From Annona cherimola (taxonomy: Eukaryota; Streptophyta; Magnoliopsida; Magnoliales; Annonaceae), in contig CM059977.1 of assembly GCA_030490835.1 (NCBI GenBank), positions 35,671,676 through 35,735,675 on the forward strand: 64,000 bases of DNA, given 5' to 3'. A program made the translations under genes and the position numbers. Under the pieces are notes generated by a model. The model did not search any database, was not told the origin of the DNA, and saw only the letters and a program-made list of their open reading frames with translations. This document shows positions 22,940 to 32,850 of this stretch, piece by piece (positions within the stretch are counted from its first letter, which is position 1; each line of letters starts with the position of its first letter).

Positions 22940-25900
22940 GTTGGGACTTCCACCTCAATGGGTAGGACCGCTTCCATGCCGTAAGTCAAGGCATAGGGTG
23001 AGAACCCCGTGGCTCTCCGGATAGAAGTTCGGTATGCCCACAAGGCGTATGACAACTTTTCTGCCCAATCTCGGTAGTTCTCCACCATTTTGCCAAGGAT
23101 CTTGATTAAGGTCTTGTTTGCAACTTCTACGGCCCCGTTGGCTTGAGGACGGTAGGGACTTGACTTGTGGTGTTGAATTTTGTATTGAGCTAGGAAGTCT
23201 TGAACTTTCTTACTGATGAAGACCGTTCCGTTGTCACTTATGATTGCTTGCGGAAGCCCGAACCTTGATAGGATGTTTCCTTTGATGAAGCGTATGACTT
23301 GTGCTGCATTGATAGTTGGAAAGGATGTTGCTTCAACCCATTTAGTGAAATACTCTATTGCCACCAATATGTATTCATGCCCGCCGATGGATTTAGGAGC
23401 TATCTTGCCGATTATGTCTATTCCCCAAGTTGAGAAGGGCCATGGGGTAGATAGGTAATGCAAGTCCGTTGCGGGTGAGTGTATCAAGTTCCCGTGCTCT
23501 TGGCATTTGAAGCATCTCCTCACATACTCCGAGCAATCTTTTTCCATTGAGATCCAATAGTATCCTTGGCGCATTATCTTTTTTGCCATCATGATCCCAT
23601 TCATATGTGCTCCGCAGTCCCCATCATGGATTTGGGTCATGACTTCCTTTGCCTCTTGCCGGTCAACACAACGTAATAACATTTGGTTGTGAGACCGTTT
23701 GTACAATGTTGCCCCCTGTATTATGTAGGTAGAGGCTAGTCTCTTGATGGTTCTTCTTTCCGCAAGTGTGATATGATCATCGAATGCTTGGTGCTCCAAG
23801 AACTGTCTTATGTCATGATACCACGGCTTTTCTTCCTCTTGAGTTTCTTCGGCTTCGGCCGTCACTTGCAAGCAATATGCGGGTTGTTGAGATGTTTGCA
23901 CCGTGATTTCTTGAGTTCCCTTCCCATATGGTATTTCAACCATGGATGCCAAGGTTGCTAGTGCATCCGCCCATTGGTTTTGAGCCCGTGGCGCATAGGT
24001 GAAAGTGATTTCTTCGAATGAATAAACCAAGTGAGTTAATGCCGTGTGGTAAGGCTTTAGCTTTTCATCTCGGGTTTCCCATTCTCCATTTGCTTGGTTG
24101 ATTACCAACTGTGAATCTCCATAGATTTGAAGTTTTCTTGCCCCCAACTTGTAGGCTTCCCGTACTCCGGCTATGCAAGCTTCATATTCGGCGATATTGT
24201 TTGTGCACGGAAAAATCAACCTTCTTGATATCATGATTGGGGCTTGGTTGGGGGAGCAAAGGACAACGCCTATTCCGTTACCCGAAGTGTTCCATGCGCC
24301 GTCAAAGTACAAGGTCCAGGCATCATTTTTTTCATCTTGCTCCACAAGTAGTATTTCCTCATCCGGAAAGTCTTCTTGTAGCGGTTGGTAATCCGGAAGC
24401 GCCTGTGCGGCTAAGTAATCTGCTACCACTTGTCCCTTGACAGCTTTTCTTGTGACATAAATTATGTCAAACTCTGTGAGGAGTAATTGCCACCGTGCTA
24501 GCTTTCCCGTCAATACGGTCTTTTGACAAAGATACTTTAACGGATCCATTTTTGAGATGAGCAGTATGGTTCGGGACATAATATATTGCATTAACTTTTG
24601 CATAGCCCATACAAGAGACAAGCATGCCTTTTCAATCTCCGGATATCTGACTTCCGTAGGGGTATATTTTCTGCTCAAGTAATATATGGCTTGTTCCTTC
24701 CGTCCCGAATCATCCGGCTGTCCTAGCACCGCCCCCAATGCCGTTGGAGTGACTGAGAGATACAGCAGCAAGGGACCTTCCGCTCTAGGCGGCACCAAGA
24801 TGGGAGGGTTAACCAAGTAGGCTTTGATTTTATCAAAGGCGATTTGGCAATCTTCATTCCATTCTTTGGGAGAGTCTTTTCTTAACAACTTGAACATCGG
24901 TTCACAAGTGGATGCTAGTCGGGATATGAACCGACTAATGTATTGTAGCTTGCCCAAGAATCCCCTTATCTCTTTTTCGGTTGCGGGAGGCGGCATGCTT
25001 AGTATTGCCTTGACTTTTGCCGGGTCCACCTCAATTCCTTTTCCACTAACGATGAATCCGAGCAAGCGCCCCTTTTGAGCTCCAAAGACACATTTTTGCG
25101 GGTTGAGCCTTAGTTGAAATTTCTCCATCCGGTTGAATAGTTTTTCCAAGTCTCTTAGATGCTCTCCAAAGGTGCAAGACCGGACTATCATGTCGTCCAC
25201 ATAGACCTCCATTTCTTTGCCCATCATGTCATGGAAGATGGCCGTCATGGTACGTTGATATGTAGCTCCGGCATTTTTCAAACCGAATGACATCACTTTG
25301 TAGCAAAATGTCCCCCAAGGAGTGATGAAGGATGTCTTTTCTCTATCTTCTTCGGCGATTTTGATTTGATTATACCCGGAGAACCCATCCATGAAGGAGA
25401 ACCATGTATGGCCCGCCGTGTTGTCGATTAGAGTATCGATGTGAGGTAGTGGGAAGTCATCTTTCGGGCTAGCCTTGTTGAGATCTCTATAGTCAATGCA
25501 CACTCGGACCTTTCCATCCTTCTTAGGCACGGGAACAACATTAGCTAGCCATTGTGGATAGTGTGATACTACCAAGAATCCGGCATTATATTGCTTGATG
25601 ACTTCATCCCTTATCTTGGGTATCCATTCCGGTTTGAGCCTTCTAAGTTTTTGCTTTACCGGCTTGACACCGGCCTTTATTGGGAGTTGGTGAGTAATGA
25701 GATTTTCGTCAAGTCCGGGCATGTCTTCATAGGAAAAGGCGAAGTTGACTAGCCGAGGCTTGAGAAAAGCGAGCATTTGGTTTCTTTCTTCGGCGGATAA
25801 GTTCTTTCCAATACGAAGACATTTGGGTAGTTCCGGGGTTCCCAAATTGACGATCTCGTAGTCCAAAGCTGCGTCTTTGTTTTCATGTCTTTCTATGTTG

Positions 25901-26064
25901 CCGCGCAGCTCCTCATCAACTCCACGATCTTCTGAGATTTCTAGCAACTCATGGGACCAGCGAATGCTGGCCCACATATCCGGCTCTGTTTGCTTCTTTT
26001 TCTTTTGAATGGGTACCGGATGCGTGATGGGATTGTTAGAACCGGGTCTTGAGCAAGTTGGCAT
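22927..26064 (-). pseudogene. pol: RT, RNase H, second RNase H, integrase
   Basis: A 1045-codon open frame. In order: reverse transcriptase (residues about 165-340) with FMDGFSG at 224-230 and catalytic YVDD at 288-291; the RT-linked RNase H (about 420-550, VLGQ...YYLSRKYTPTE); then a second, archaeal-type RNase H (about 581-706) with D588, E626 or E628, D650 and D700. Integrase follows, with an HHCC zinc finger (H813, H820, C851, C854) and the catalytic triad D883, D944, E980 at DD35E spacing. These residues are intact, so the frame was recently functional. Its beginning is out of frame with protease, and its end is lost to a frameshift at about 22940. The product would copy the RNA to DNA and insert it. 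The Met at 26064 is only the first in the open frame and is not a proven start. Confidence 0.95.
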
Positions 26065-26579
26065 AACATACCAGTTTTTGCCTTGTCTTGGCTCAACGAC
26101 GTTTTTTTTTCATGCCGGTCATCGTGAGTTATCATTAAAACTCCTTGGGTCTCCACTGCTTCAGGTAGTATGTGCCCCGCACTTATGAACTGAGTTGCTT
26201 TATTTGATTTCTTGAACTTGTCCTCCTCGGGTCTATATCCAAGACCCCATTTGTTGTTCTTTTGTTGAGGATTGAGTAACACCGTCTTTCCTCGGTATTT
26301 GATGTTGAATCTTGTTGTTTGCCTCTCGACCGGAGGTATGACATAGTGGAGCGGGAGCCTTTGCTTTGAAGGGATGTGATGAACTTCATGTATGTCATCC
26401 ATCTTGAAGGGGAGAGGATCCGAAGATTCATACACTTCAATTAGTGGAACTTCATGACAGTTTTCAAATTCCACCGGGATGATGATCTCGGGGTCGGATT
26501 CGATGACCACTAGCTTACCCGTCGATATGTACTTGAGCTTTTGATGGAGAGAGGACGGGATGGCTCCGGTTTGGTGTAA
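25941..26579 (-). pseudogene. Protease-RT linker after the second stop
   Basis: This continues the gag-protease frame beyond the stop at 26580-26582 (the first Met in the open part is at 26510). It encodes the linker typical of Tat polyproteins (SDPEIIIPVEFENCHEVPLIE and a GLGY...F region) between protease and RT. It then runs out of frame at an A9 run on the minus strand (about 26102-26110), where pol takes over in the -1 direction. The stretch around the run reads GAA AAA AAA ACG, a possible A AAA AAA slippery site, so either a real deletion or programmed slippage would fit. Confidence 0.8.
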
Positions 26580-28394
26580 TCAAGGTCTTCCTAATAACAT
26601 GTTGAAAGACGCGGGGATGTCCAAGACTTGAAAAGGGATGACCATGGTGTCGGGTCCCACTTGGATTTCTATGTCTAGTTCACCCAAGACCGTCTTTTGA
26701 GAGTTATCAAAGGCTCTTACATGGTAGTCGCTCGGCCGCATTTGATTCATCGGGATTCCAAGCCTCTTGATCGTTCGTAATGGGCAAACATTAAGACTTG
26801 CTCCGTTGTCAATGGTTACCAAGGGGATCTTCAATCCATTGTACCCGACCGTGATGCTTAAGGAATGTCCATGGTTGCGTCCTTCCGCGGGAAGCTCCTC
26901 ATCGGTGAATGTGATGGCGTTAGGGGCCATTATTTGCCCGATCATGTGAGCCACCGCATCGGGAGTCACCTCCGTGGTTATGTGAGCTTCGCTTAGCACT
27001 TTAGTGAAGGCCTCCCTATGCTTTGTTGATGTGCATAATAGCTCCCATATGGATATTTGAGCTGGCAAGGATTTGAGTTGTGAAGCCACGTCATATGGCG
27101 GTTCCTTCTCCGGGTTGGTGATCACATTGCGGGCCGGTTCCCGTCGATAGACTCGGCCATTAGGGTAGATGTTGCCTATCTCCGAGCATTGAGGATATTC
27201 CCATGGGACCTTATGTGAGTCGTATGTTGGCTTTGGCTTGGCCGCTAGTACCACGGGCTCTTGATGAGGAGAAGCAATCTTCAAGTTGTTCACGCCCGGC
27301 AATATGAGGTAGTCTTGGCCATGCGCTTCTTGAGGTTTACAGACATTCCGAGGAGCGGCTCCTTGTAGTGTGATAGTTTCTTGCTTAGCCCGTTGTAGAG
27401 TGATCATATAGGCCTCATGACTTGGCTTTGCGGGTTCCCTTGCAACTTCTATGAAGTTTATGTTCGTTGCATTGGGATTCCTCGGTTCATGCATAGGTAA
27501 GGGGTTTTGGATCACATCCTCATGGGTGTTTGATGAAATTTTGATTTTTTCATCATCTATTAAGTCTTGGATGGCATGTTTGAGGGTAAAACATCTCTCG
27601 GTGGTGTGGCCTCTCCCTTGGTGATAGGCACAAAACTCATTTTCACGGTAGTTCTTAGGAAGGGGATTAGGTGGAGGTTTTGGAGCTAGAGGTGCAAGCA
27701 TATTCTTTTGGATGAGCATGTTGAGGACGTCGGTGTATGACTGGGTGAGAGGTGTAAAATCTCTGTATGCTTTTCTTTGAAAAGGCTTGGGGGTGGTGTC
27801 TATGGCGTTTACATCCGGGTTCTTCGAGGAATTACCATTTTTTGGTTCTTGCTTCCTTCGAGTTGCGTTCCCTTGGTAAGGCCATGGAGAGATGGTGCCA
27901 TGTCTAATTCCCGCCTCCACTTGGTCCCCGGCTTGGAGAAGTTGAGTGAAGTTGACGTAGGGGTGAGAAATGAGGTAACCCGAGATGCTCGGGTGTGTGG
28001 AGTTGATGATGATAGAGATTTGCTCATCCAAAGGCAACGGGCTCTTCATTTTTGCCGCTAATGCCCGCCATCTAGCAATGTACTCGGAGAATGTTTCGTC
28101 CCCTTTTTGCTTGAGCGCTTCGAGGTCGGCCCTTTTGGGAGCCATGTTTAGTTTGTAGGAGAAGCGGTCCATGAAAGCCAAAGAGAGTTGTTCCCATGTT
28201 TTGATCAACCGGCAATCTAACGATATGTACCATTCCAAGGCGTCCTTCTTTAGGCTATGTTGGAATAGCTTTATCAAGACTTCTTCGCTTTTCACCAAGG
28301 GATATAGGATGCCGCAAAAGGCCTTGAGATGAGCCCTCGGGCATGAGTCTCCTTCATATGCAGGTAAAGCCGGGATCTCGAACTTCTCCGGCAA
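26580..28394 (-). pseudogene. gag core and protease of the Tat element
   Basis: 604 open codons. Residues about 20-125 form the retrotransposon gag core (LFQHSLKKDALEWY ... FSEYIARWRALA). A nucleic-acid-binding knuckle of the C-x2-H-x4-H-x4-C type lies at residues 255-268. The aspartic protease is at about 500-604, with active-site motif IDNGAS at 528-533 and the second conserved block FNMLLGRP at the end. The frame closes at TGA (26580-26582) where the family has Trp, a G-to-A change, so the linker and pol are cut off. Its upstream end is set by another in-frame stop at 28461. The protein would form the virus-like particle and cleave the polyprotein. Confidence 0.9.
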
Positions 28395-28460
28395 CTTGGT
28401 GTCGGGAAATGGGCATAAGTCTTCTATTTTGGCCGAGGGTAGGCCCTCCCCTTGATGTTG

Positions 28461-28892
28461 TCAGATTCGCTCATCCATTTCTTTTAGTTGGTTTTGAAGT
28501 TGGTTCTTGAGGTCTTGGATTTCATTACGGCCTTGTTCTAAGACCACCTCCTCTTCTTTGTAGTGATCATTTCGGGATTTGTGGGAGGATGGTTGTGGTC
28601 CACCGTCTTGCTCTGGAATCCGGGATTTATGGGAAGATGGTTGAGGTCCACCGTCTTGCTCCGGATTCGGGTTTTGTGAACAAAATGGTGGTGTAGCCGT
28701 GCTCTGACCACCTATAAGAGGTTGTCCCATGTTTGACAGGACTTCCTCTAGCTTTTGCATCCTCTTGTCCATTACCGCCATGTAGGCTTCAATGGACTGC
28801 TTGAACTGGTGATCCCGGTCTTCGTGGTGTGAGGATTGCTCGGACTCCATTCTAGCCGCTCTTGATATGGTAACCACGGGGCTTTGATCCAC
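28461..28892 (-). pseudogene. gag N-terminal part, separated by a stop
   Basis: 143 codons in the same frame as the gag core, ending in TGA (28461-28463) 67 codons upstream of the first Met of the next part (28394). It contains a charged, coiled-coil-like segment (EAYMAVMDKRMQKLEEVLSNM), two direct copies of PEQDGGPQPSSHKSR, and a second helical stretch (QDLKNQLQNQLKEMDERI). The codon is likely a former CGA Arg changed by C-to-T at a CpG, an inference. The start at 28892 is 30 codons downstream of no earlier in-frame Met I can support, and fits the usual short leader. Confidence 0.75.
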
Positions 28893-29100
28893 GGTTGATT
28901 GGTTTTGCCCCCGAGCTATGGTGAAGAACCTGAGTAATCAATAAAAAAGAGATTAGTACTTGTAAGCAAATAATAATGAGGTCAACCTTTGGATGGATGT
29001 TTGGAGGTTCGAGTCCTTTTGTGTTCTTTGCAAATTTTAAAGGTTTTAAGTTTCACGCGTGAGAATGTTCGAGGTCCACGGGTTCGGGTTTGCCTGGGGT

Positions 29101-29246
29101 GTTTCTGGAGCAATGACCAGTTCGCTTGAAGCGTGTCTGGAAAAGGACCAGTTCTCTTGAAGCGTGTCTGGAAGAATGACCAGTTCGCTTGAAGAGTGTC
29201 TGGAGAAAGACCAGTTCGCTTGAAGCGTTTCTGGAAGCGTGACCAG
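29101..29246. repeat. 32-bp tandem repeats in the Tat leader
   Basis: About 4.5 copies of a 31-32-bp unit, GTGTCTGGAAGAATGACCAG followed by TTCGCTTGAAGC, in the untranslated leader between the 5' LTR and gag. The units differ by a few bases each. A leader RNA structure or packaging role is possible but unproven. Confidence 0.85.
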
Positions 29247-29420
29247 AAAACACTCAGGTTATGGAAAAGAAGTGATTTTTACGCCGGATTTAACATTAAT
29301 CAATTTCATTCTTGCTGGAAGTTGTTCATTTTGGCTCGTATTAGGTGCCTTAACAGTCACAAGGCAGTATCCAGCAGGTCTTCACGAGTTCTGCTCGTTT
29401 TTTTGAGCTGGACGCCTCTG

Positions 29421-29440
29421 GACCTAAAAACTTTTTAGGT
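29421..29440. repeat. Perfect hairpin, 5' copy
   Basis: GACCTAAAAACTTTTTAGGT, identical to 22421-22440 and exactly 7000 bp from it, in the leader about 160 bases inside the 5' LTR. Confidence 0.85.
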
Positions 29441-29580
29441 TTCTGAGCGATTTGGGCAGAAACTTCAGAAACACGCTGCCAGAAGACGGAAACTCCTCTG
29501 CAACTTGCTGTCCAGCGTGGACAGAGCTCCGTTCTCCCGTTTTTGACCCCCTTGCGCTTGATGTAGACCAACAACGCCGT

Positions 29581-29597
29581 CCCCAGTGGAGTCGCCA
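29581..29597 (-). other. Primer-binding site of the Tat element
   Basis: TGGCGACTCCACTGGGG on the minus strand, three bases inside the 5' LTR. The TGG start and position fit a tRNA primer site. Tat/Ogre elements are generally described as using tRNA-Arg, and I assign that type from memory of the lineage. Confidence 0.75.
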
Positions 29598-29600
29598 AGC

Positions 29601-30763
29601 TGTAGCACCCGCCGGGAGCGCTACGGTGGGCTCGGAATGGGTTTCCCGGGCCTTAGAGATGTGGGTCGTGTCGGATGGCAACGCGGGCTTTGGATTTCCT
29701 GCATTCACATGGGGTAAAAGGAGTTAGGCCTCACGTTTTTCAGAAAAATGGGCATATAGGCGTTTTCTCGTGGTTTTGGCGGCATGACGGCTAAGACGGG
29801 GCTTCCGTACACGGGTCAAGTCACAAATCCGGCAGCATAACGGCAGCGTACTATGCTGGAATCTGCGGACCCGCGTGCACCCACCTTGCCGAGGCGTTAG
29901 CTCAAACACACACACAAGAAAATAATGAAAATGGAGTCGCCACCGATCTTTAAAGGGAGATCGGCCCCTATTTAAAGAAATAAGGCACTAGTAATATAGA
30001 ATCTGGGTTCCAGCCTTCAAGTTGAAGCAAATATGGAGAGATTTGCCAACCCGAGGCGGTTTACACAGCGTAAGGGGGGAAAATAAAAAAAGGTTTAAGA
30101 GAACGGGAGAGGTGGAAAGGGGAAAGTGGGAAGAGAGGCGTGGAGCGCGTAGAGCATGGAAGCCGGGATGCCGGGGGCGTTGCTGCAGACTCCCGTCCTC
30201 CCCTTGGGATGCCTCTCTTCAAGTGTGTTTGAATGAGAGGGGAGCTCCTTCTTTTATAGATGGTGGAGTGGGCTTTGGGCTCCCTTGAGGTCATGGACTT
30301 GGTCCATGGGCTTGGGCTTAAGTGGGATCATGGACTTGGTCTTGAGTTGGGGTCATGGGCTTTGGGCCTCTTGAATGGTTTTGGACTTGGTTCATAAGCT
30401 TGGGTTGGTGGGCTAGAGCTTGGCTTAGCCCATGGCTTTGGGTGGGCCGTTGTGGAGGCCCAAAATTGTAGAGAAGCCTGCTTCCGAGGCTTTAGTGGGC
30501 TAGAGCTTGGCTTAGCCCGTTTGTTTTGTCTGGTGGGCTGCTTTGTGGAGCCCGTTGTGGTGGCCTGTGGGAGCTTCGCTCTTTGTGGGCCGGATTTAGT
30601 TTGTTGAAAAGCCTGCTTCGAGGCTTAGTGGAGCTTCGCTCCGTGGGCTGAGTGTGGAATGGCCCGCTTGGCTGGCTTGAACTTCTTTTTGTATTGAATT
30701 TGGTTGGGCTTGAATCTTGTGTCCAATTGTCCGTCTTTGGGCCCCGAGGGTGGGGTGTCAACA
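29601..30763 (-). repeat. 5' LTR of the Tat element
   Basis: 1163 bp, the promoter-bearing LTR. On the sense (minus) strand it runs TGTTGACACCCC ... GGGTGCTACA. It is bounded by target copy GGCAG at 30764-30768 and the primer site at 29597. Confidence 0.95.
30251..30258 (-). promoter_or_regulatory. TATA box in the 5' LTR
   Basis: TATAAAAG on the minus strand; transcription would start about 30 bases further left, near 30225, and run into gag. The same box exists in the 3' LTR at 19592-19599, where it could drive readout into 18941 and below. Confidence 0.6.
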
Positions 30764-30768
30764 GGCAG

Positions 30769-31276
30769 TAACCCAAAAAAATGGGTGGTGTGATTTTTAT
30801 GATTTTACTTGTCAACTAGCTTGATCAGGTTGTTAGAGATGATTTGCGATGATTGATAGTATGCGTTATGTGATGCATGACATTTTGTCATGTTGATAGA
30901 ATTTACACATGTTGGAAGCCGAAGATATGTATTGGTTTGGTTTTTAATTAATACCTCTGTAAGTCTTATGCATACTAGGAGATTACTTTGAAATGTCCAT
31001 TCATGGGCACACATGCTATTTCGCAATGGGACGTGGGTTATTCCTTTGTGGATTGTGTATTATTTTCTTAAAAGGCCGTGAGTTCGCTCCACTTTGCTAA
31101 GTTCTTTTGAACCGAGTACAATCTTAATTTTCAGGTGTTACAAGGTAGGCTTGCATTACATTCCTTCTAATATGATAGATCTTGAGGAAACACTCTGAAC
31201 TAATGCGATGTGTATTACTAACCCTAGATTAGGGTCGTTAGAACATCAAACTCATCCCTCGATCCTTTTTCTTTCT
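30769..31276. other. 3' flank of the UGT gene
   Basis: About 500 bp of non-coding DNA between the UGT stop codon and the Tat element; it presumably holds the UGT 3' UTR. No strong polyadenylation signal or other feature is assigned. Confidence 0.5.
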
Positions 31277-32731
31277 TCAATTCTTGGTTGCTACACCTAA
31301 TTGATTCGTTCCCTTCATAATCTCATTTACAAAGAGCTGGATATTACGGTCCGATGATCCACTACCGCTCCGCACTGCGGCTCTTGCTCTCTCTTTCCAA
31401 TCCAATGCCTTCTTCTTCAGTTCAACACCATTCGATCCTTCCATAACCTCAAGAATGCACCTCCCCACTTCCTCCCCCTCCACTACCCCATCTTCCCCTA
31501 CGCGGAGCCGAACGCCCATCTCAAACACATCTGTCACCAGCTTCGCATTCGTCGGCTGATCAGTCCACTGCGGGTAACAGACCATCGGCACACCCGCAGC
31601 CACAGCTTCCAACGTCGAATTCCACCCACAGTGAGTTAAGAAGCATCCCACAGATGGGTGGGCTAGCACCTTGGCCTGCGAGCACCACCTCACGACCATC
31701 CCTTCCCCTTTCTCCTCTGTTTCTTTCACGAATTCCGGTGGGAGCTGGCCTGTGCGATCCTTGGCCGCATGTTCGGGTGGCTTCACCACCCACAGGAACG
31801 GACGGCCGCTGCTCTTGATCCCCCACGCCAGCTTCCCCATCTGCTCCGCAGAGAGAACGAGAAAACTGCCGAAAGACACGTACACAACCGATGCCGCGGG
31901 TTGCTTGTCCAGCCACTCGATGCAGCCTTCCTCTGCTTTCCACATATCCACGCATATGTCGTCCTCAGCTGCTTCTCCCAGCAGCTTCGGGGGGATCAGC
32001 GGGCCCACCGGCATGATCGACTGGAGCTCGCTCATGGACTCAACCACGGCTTCCTCCAGCTCATAGAAGGAATTGCAGAGCACCCACTTCATCTCGTGCA
32101 CGCTCTCGAACGCAAGAGACAGAGATTTCGGAATGCTGCCCCAGGGATTCGATGGGAGGACGAAAGAGGGAATATCTTCTCCTCCCAGCAAGGGGAGCCC
32201 CGGCAACTGGATGGGCGTGCTCGGGTGGGTCGCAGTGGGGAAGTGGTTCAAACGTTTGTAGAATCGATAGTAGATTGCGAAGAGGGCGCAGGGCTGGATC
32301 CAGAGCATGGCGCAGGGGATGCGGTGGTCTTGGGCTACTTGGGCGACCCAAGGGACGAATGGGTTGTTGACGATGCAGGAGAACTGGGTGGCATGTCGTT
32401 CGGAGAGGGATTTAATCAAGGCGGAGAGATTGGTAGGGCCGTGGCAGAGGAGGCTGTCGAAGAACTGGTCGAGGTTGTTGGGGCGGTCGAAGTGGTCGGG
32501 CAAGCCGTCTGAAAAGAATTCGACAGGAATGGAGTTCTGGGCGGTTGGGGAGACGGCGTTGGCCTTGGCCATGAGCGGGCGAGCAGTATGGGTGGTAGCG
32601 AGCGTGACATGGAGGCCTTTGGAGATGAGACGCTGGCCTAACCTGAGCATGGGATTTATGTGGCTTTGTGCTGCAAAGGCCACGAGCAGAACATGAGTCT
32701 CTGCTTCTCCTCCTCCGGCCTTGCACTCCAT
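31277..32731 (-). CDS. UDP-glycosyltransferase, UGT84B-like
   Basis: An intact, intronless 484-residue enzyme of plant family 1 (GT-B fold), a normal length for the family. It should move glucose from UDP-glucose to a small acceptor in the cytosol. Putative catalytic His is H24 (AAQSHINPML). The donor-binding PSPG box spans residues 349-392, with HCGWNS at 367-372 and a final Q392 that favours glucose. FFSDGLP, NNPFVPWV, AMLWIQPCA and KWVLCNSFYELE are typical of group L, closest in my reading to UGT84B. UGT84 members mostly make glucose esters of acids (auxin for Arabidopsis UGT84B1, phenolic acids for others), so an auxin-like or phenolic carboxylate is a plausible acceptor, by inference. 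The usual catalytic Asp near 121 is Asn (N122/N123), as in other UGT84 proteins. The Met at 32731 gives the standard N-terminus. It is more GC-rich than its surroundings. Confidence 0.95.
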   Translation of the reverse strand: MECKAGGGEAETHVLLVAFAAQSHINPMLRLGQRLISKGLHVTLATTHTARPLMAKANAVSPTAQNSIPVEFFSDGLPDHFDRPNNLDQFFDSLLCHGPTNLSALIKSLSERHATQFSCIVNNPFVPWVAQVAQDHRIPCAMLWIQPCALFAIYYRFYKRLNHFPTATHPSTPIQLPGLPLLGGEDIPSFVLPSNPWGSIPKSLSLAFESVHEMKWVLCNSFYELEEAVVESMSELQSIMPVGPLIPPKLLGEAAEDDICVDMWKAEEGCIEWLDKQPAASVVYVSFGSFLVLSAEQMGKLAWGIKSSGRPFLWVVKPPEHAAKDRTGQLPPEFVKETEEKGEGMVVRWCSQAKVLAHPSVGCFLTHCGWNSTLEAVAAGVPMVCYPQWTDQPTNAKLVTDVFEMGVRLRVGEDGVVEGEEVGRCILEVMEGSNGVELKKKALDWKERARAAVRSGSGSSDRNIQLFVNEIMKGTNQLGVATKN

Positions 32732-32850
32732 GCCTTATCTGTCGGCTTGAATTAATCTGTCTGTAGGCGGTTTTTCATAAAACAGATCCTTTGACTATGT
32801 CATCTCATAAAAATAAAAATGACAAAGAAACTAAATTTGATTTTGGAAAT
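32732..32850 (-). promoter_or_regulatory. Proximal upstream region of the UGT gene
   Basis: The 119 bp between the start codon and the tandem duplication. TTGAC cores (as in AGTCAAAGG on the minus strand, near plus 32787-32795) could be W-boxes. No convincing TATA box is seen. Confidence 0.3.

Larger units (their letters stand above)
18942..30763 (-). mobile_element. Ty3/gypsy retrotransposon, Tat lineage, 11.8 kb
   Basis: A complete element on the minus strand with LTRs at 29601-30763 (5') and 18942-20117 (3'), flanked by a perfect 5-bp duplication GGCAG (18937-18941 and 30764-30768). Gene order from right to left is gag, protease, RT, RNase H, a second RNase H, then integrase. The extra archaeal-type RNase H between RT-RNase H and integrase is the hallmark of the Tat (Ogre/Retand/TatIV) group. 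By eye the LTRs differ by about four substitutions and one 13-bp indel (about 0.3% substitutions), so insertion was recent. Even so, gag-pol has two stops and two frameshifts, so this copy looks unable to make all its own proteins and may have been copied in trans. It sits about 510 bp downstream of the UGT stop codon, in the same orientation. Confidence 0.95.

Noticed and set aside
31769..32512. 247-codon plus-strand ORF and several shorter frames over the UGT gene
   Set aside because: They are shadows of the GC-rich UGT coding sequence on the opposite strand; the minus frame has complete family motifs.
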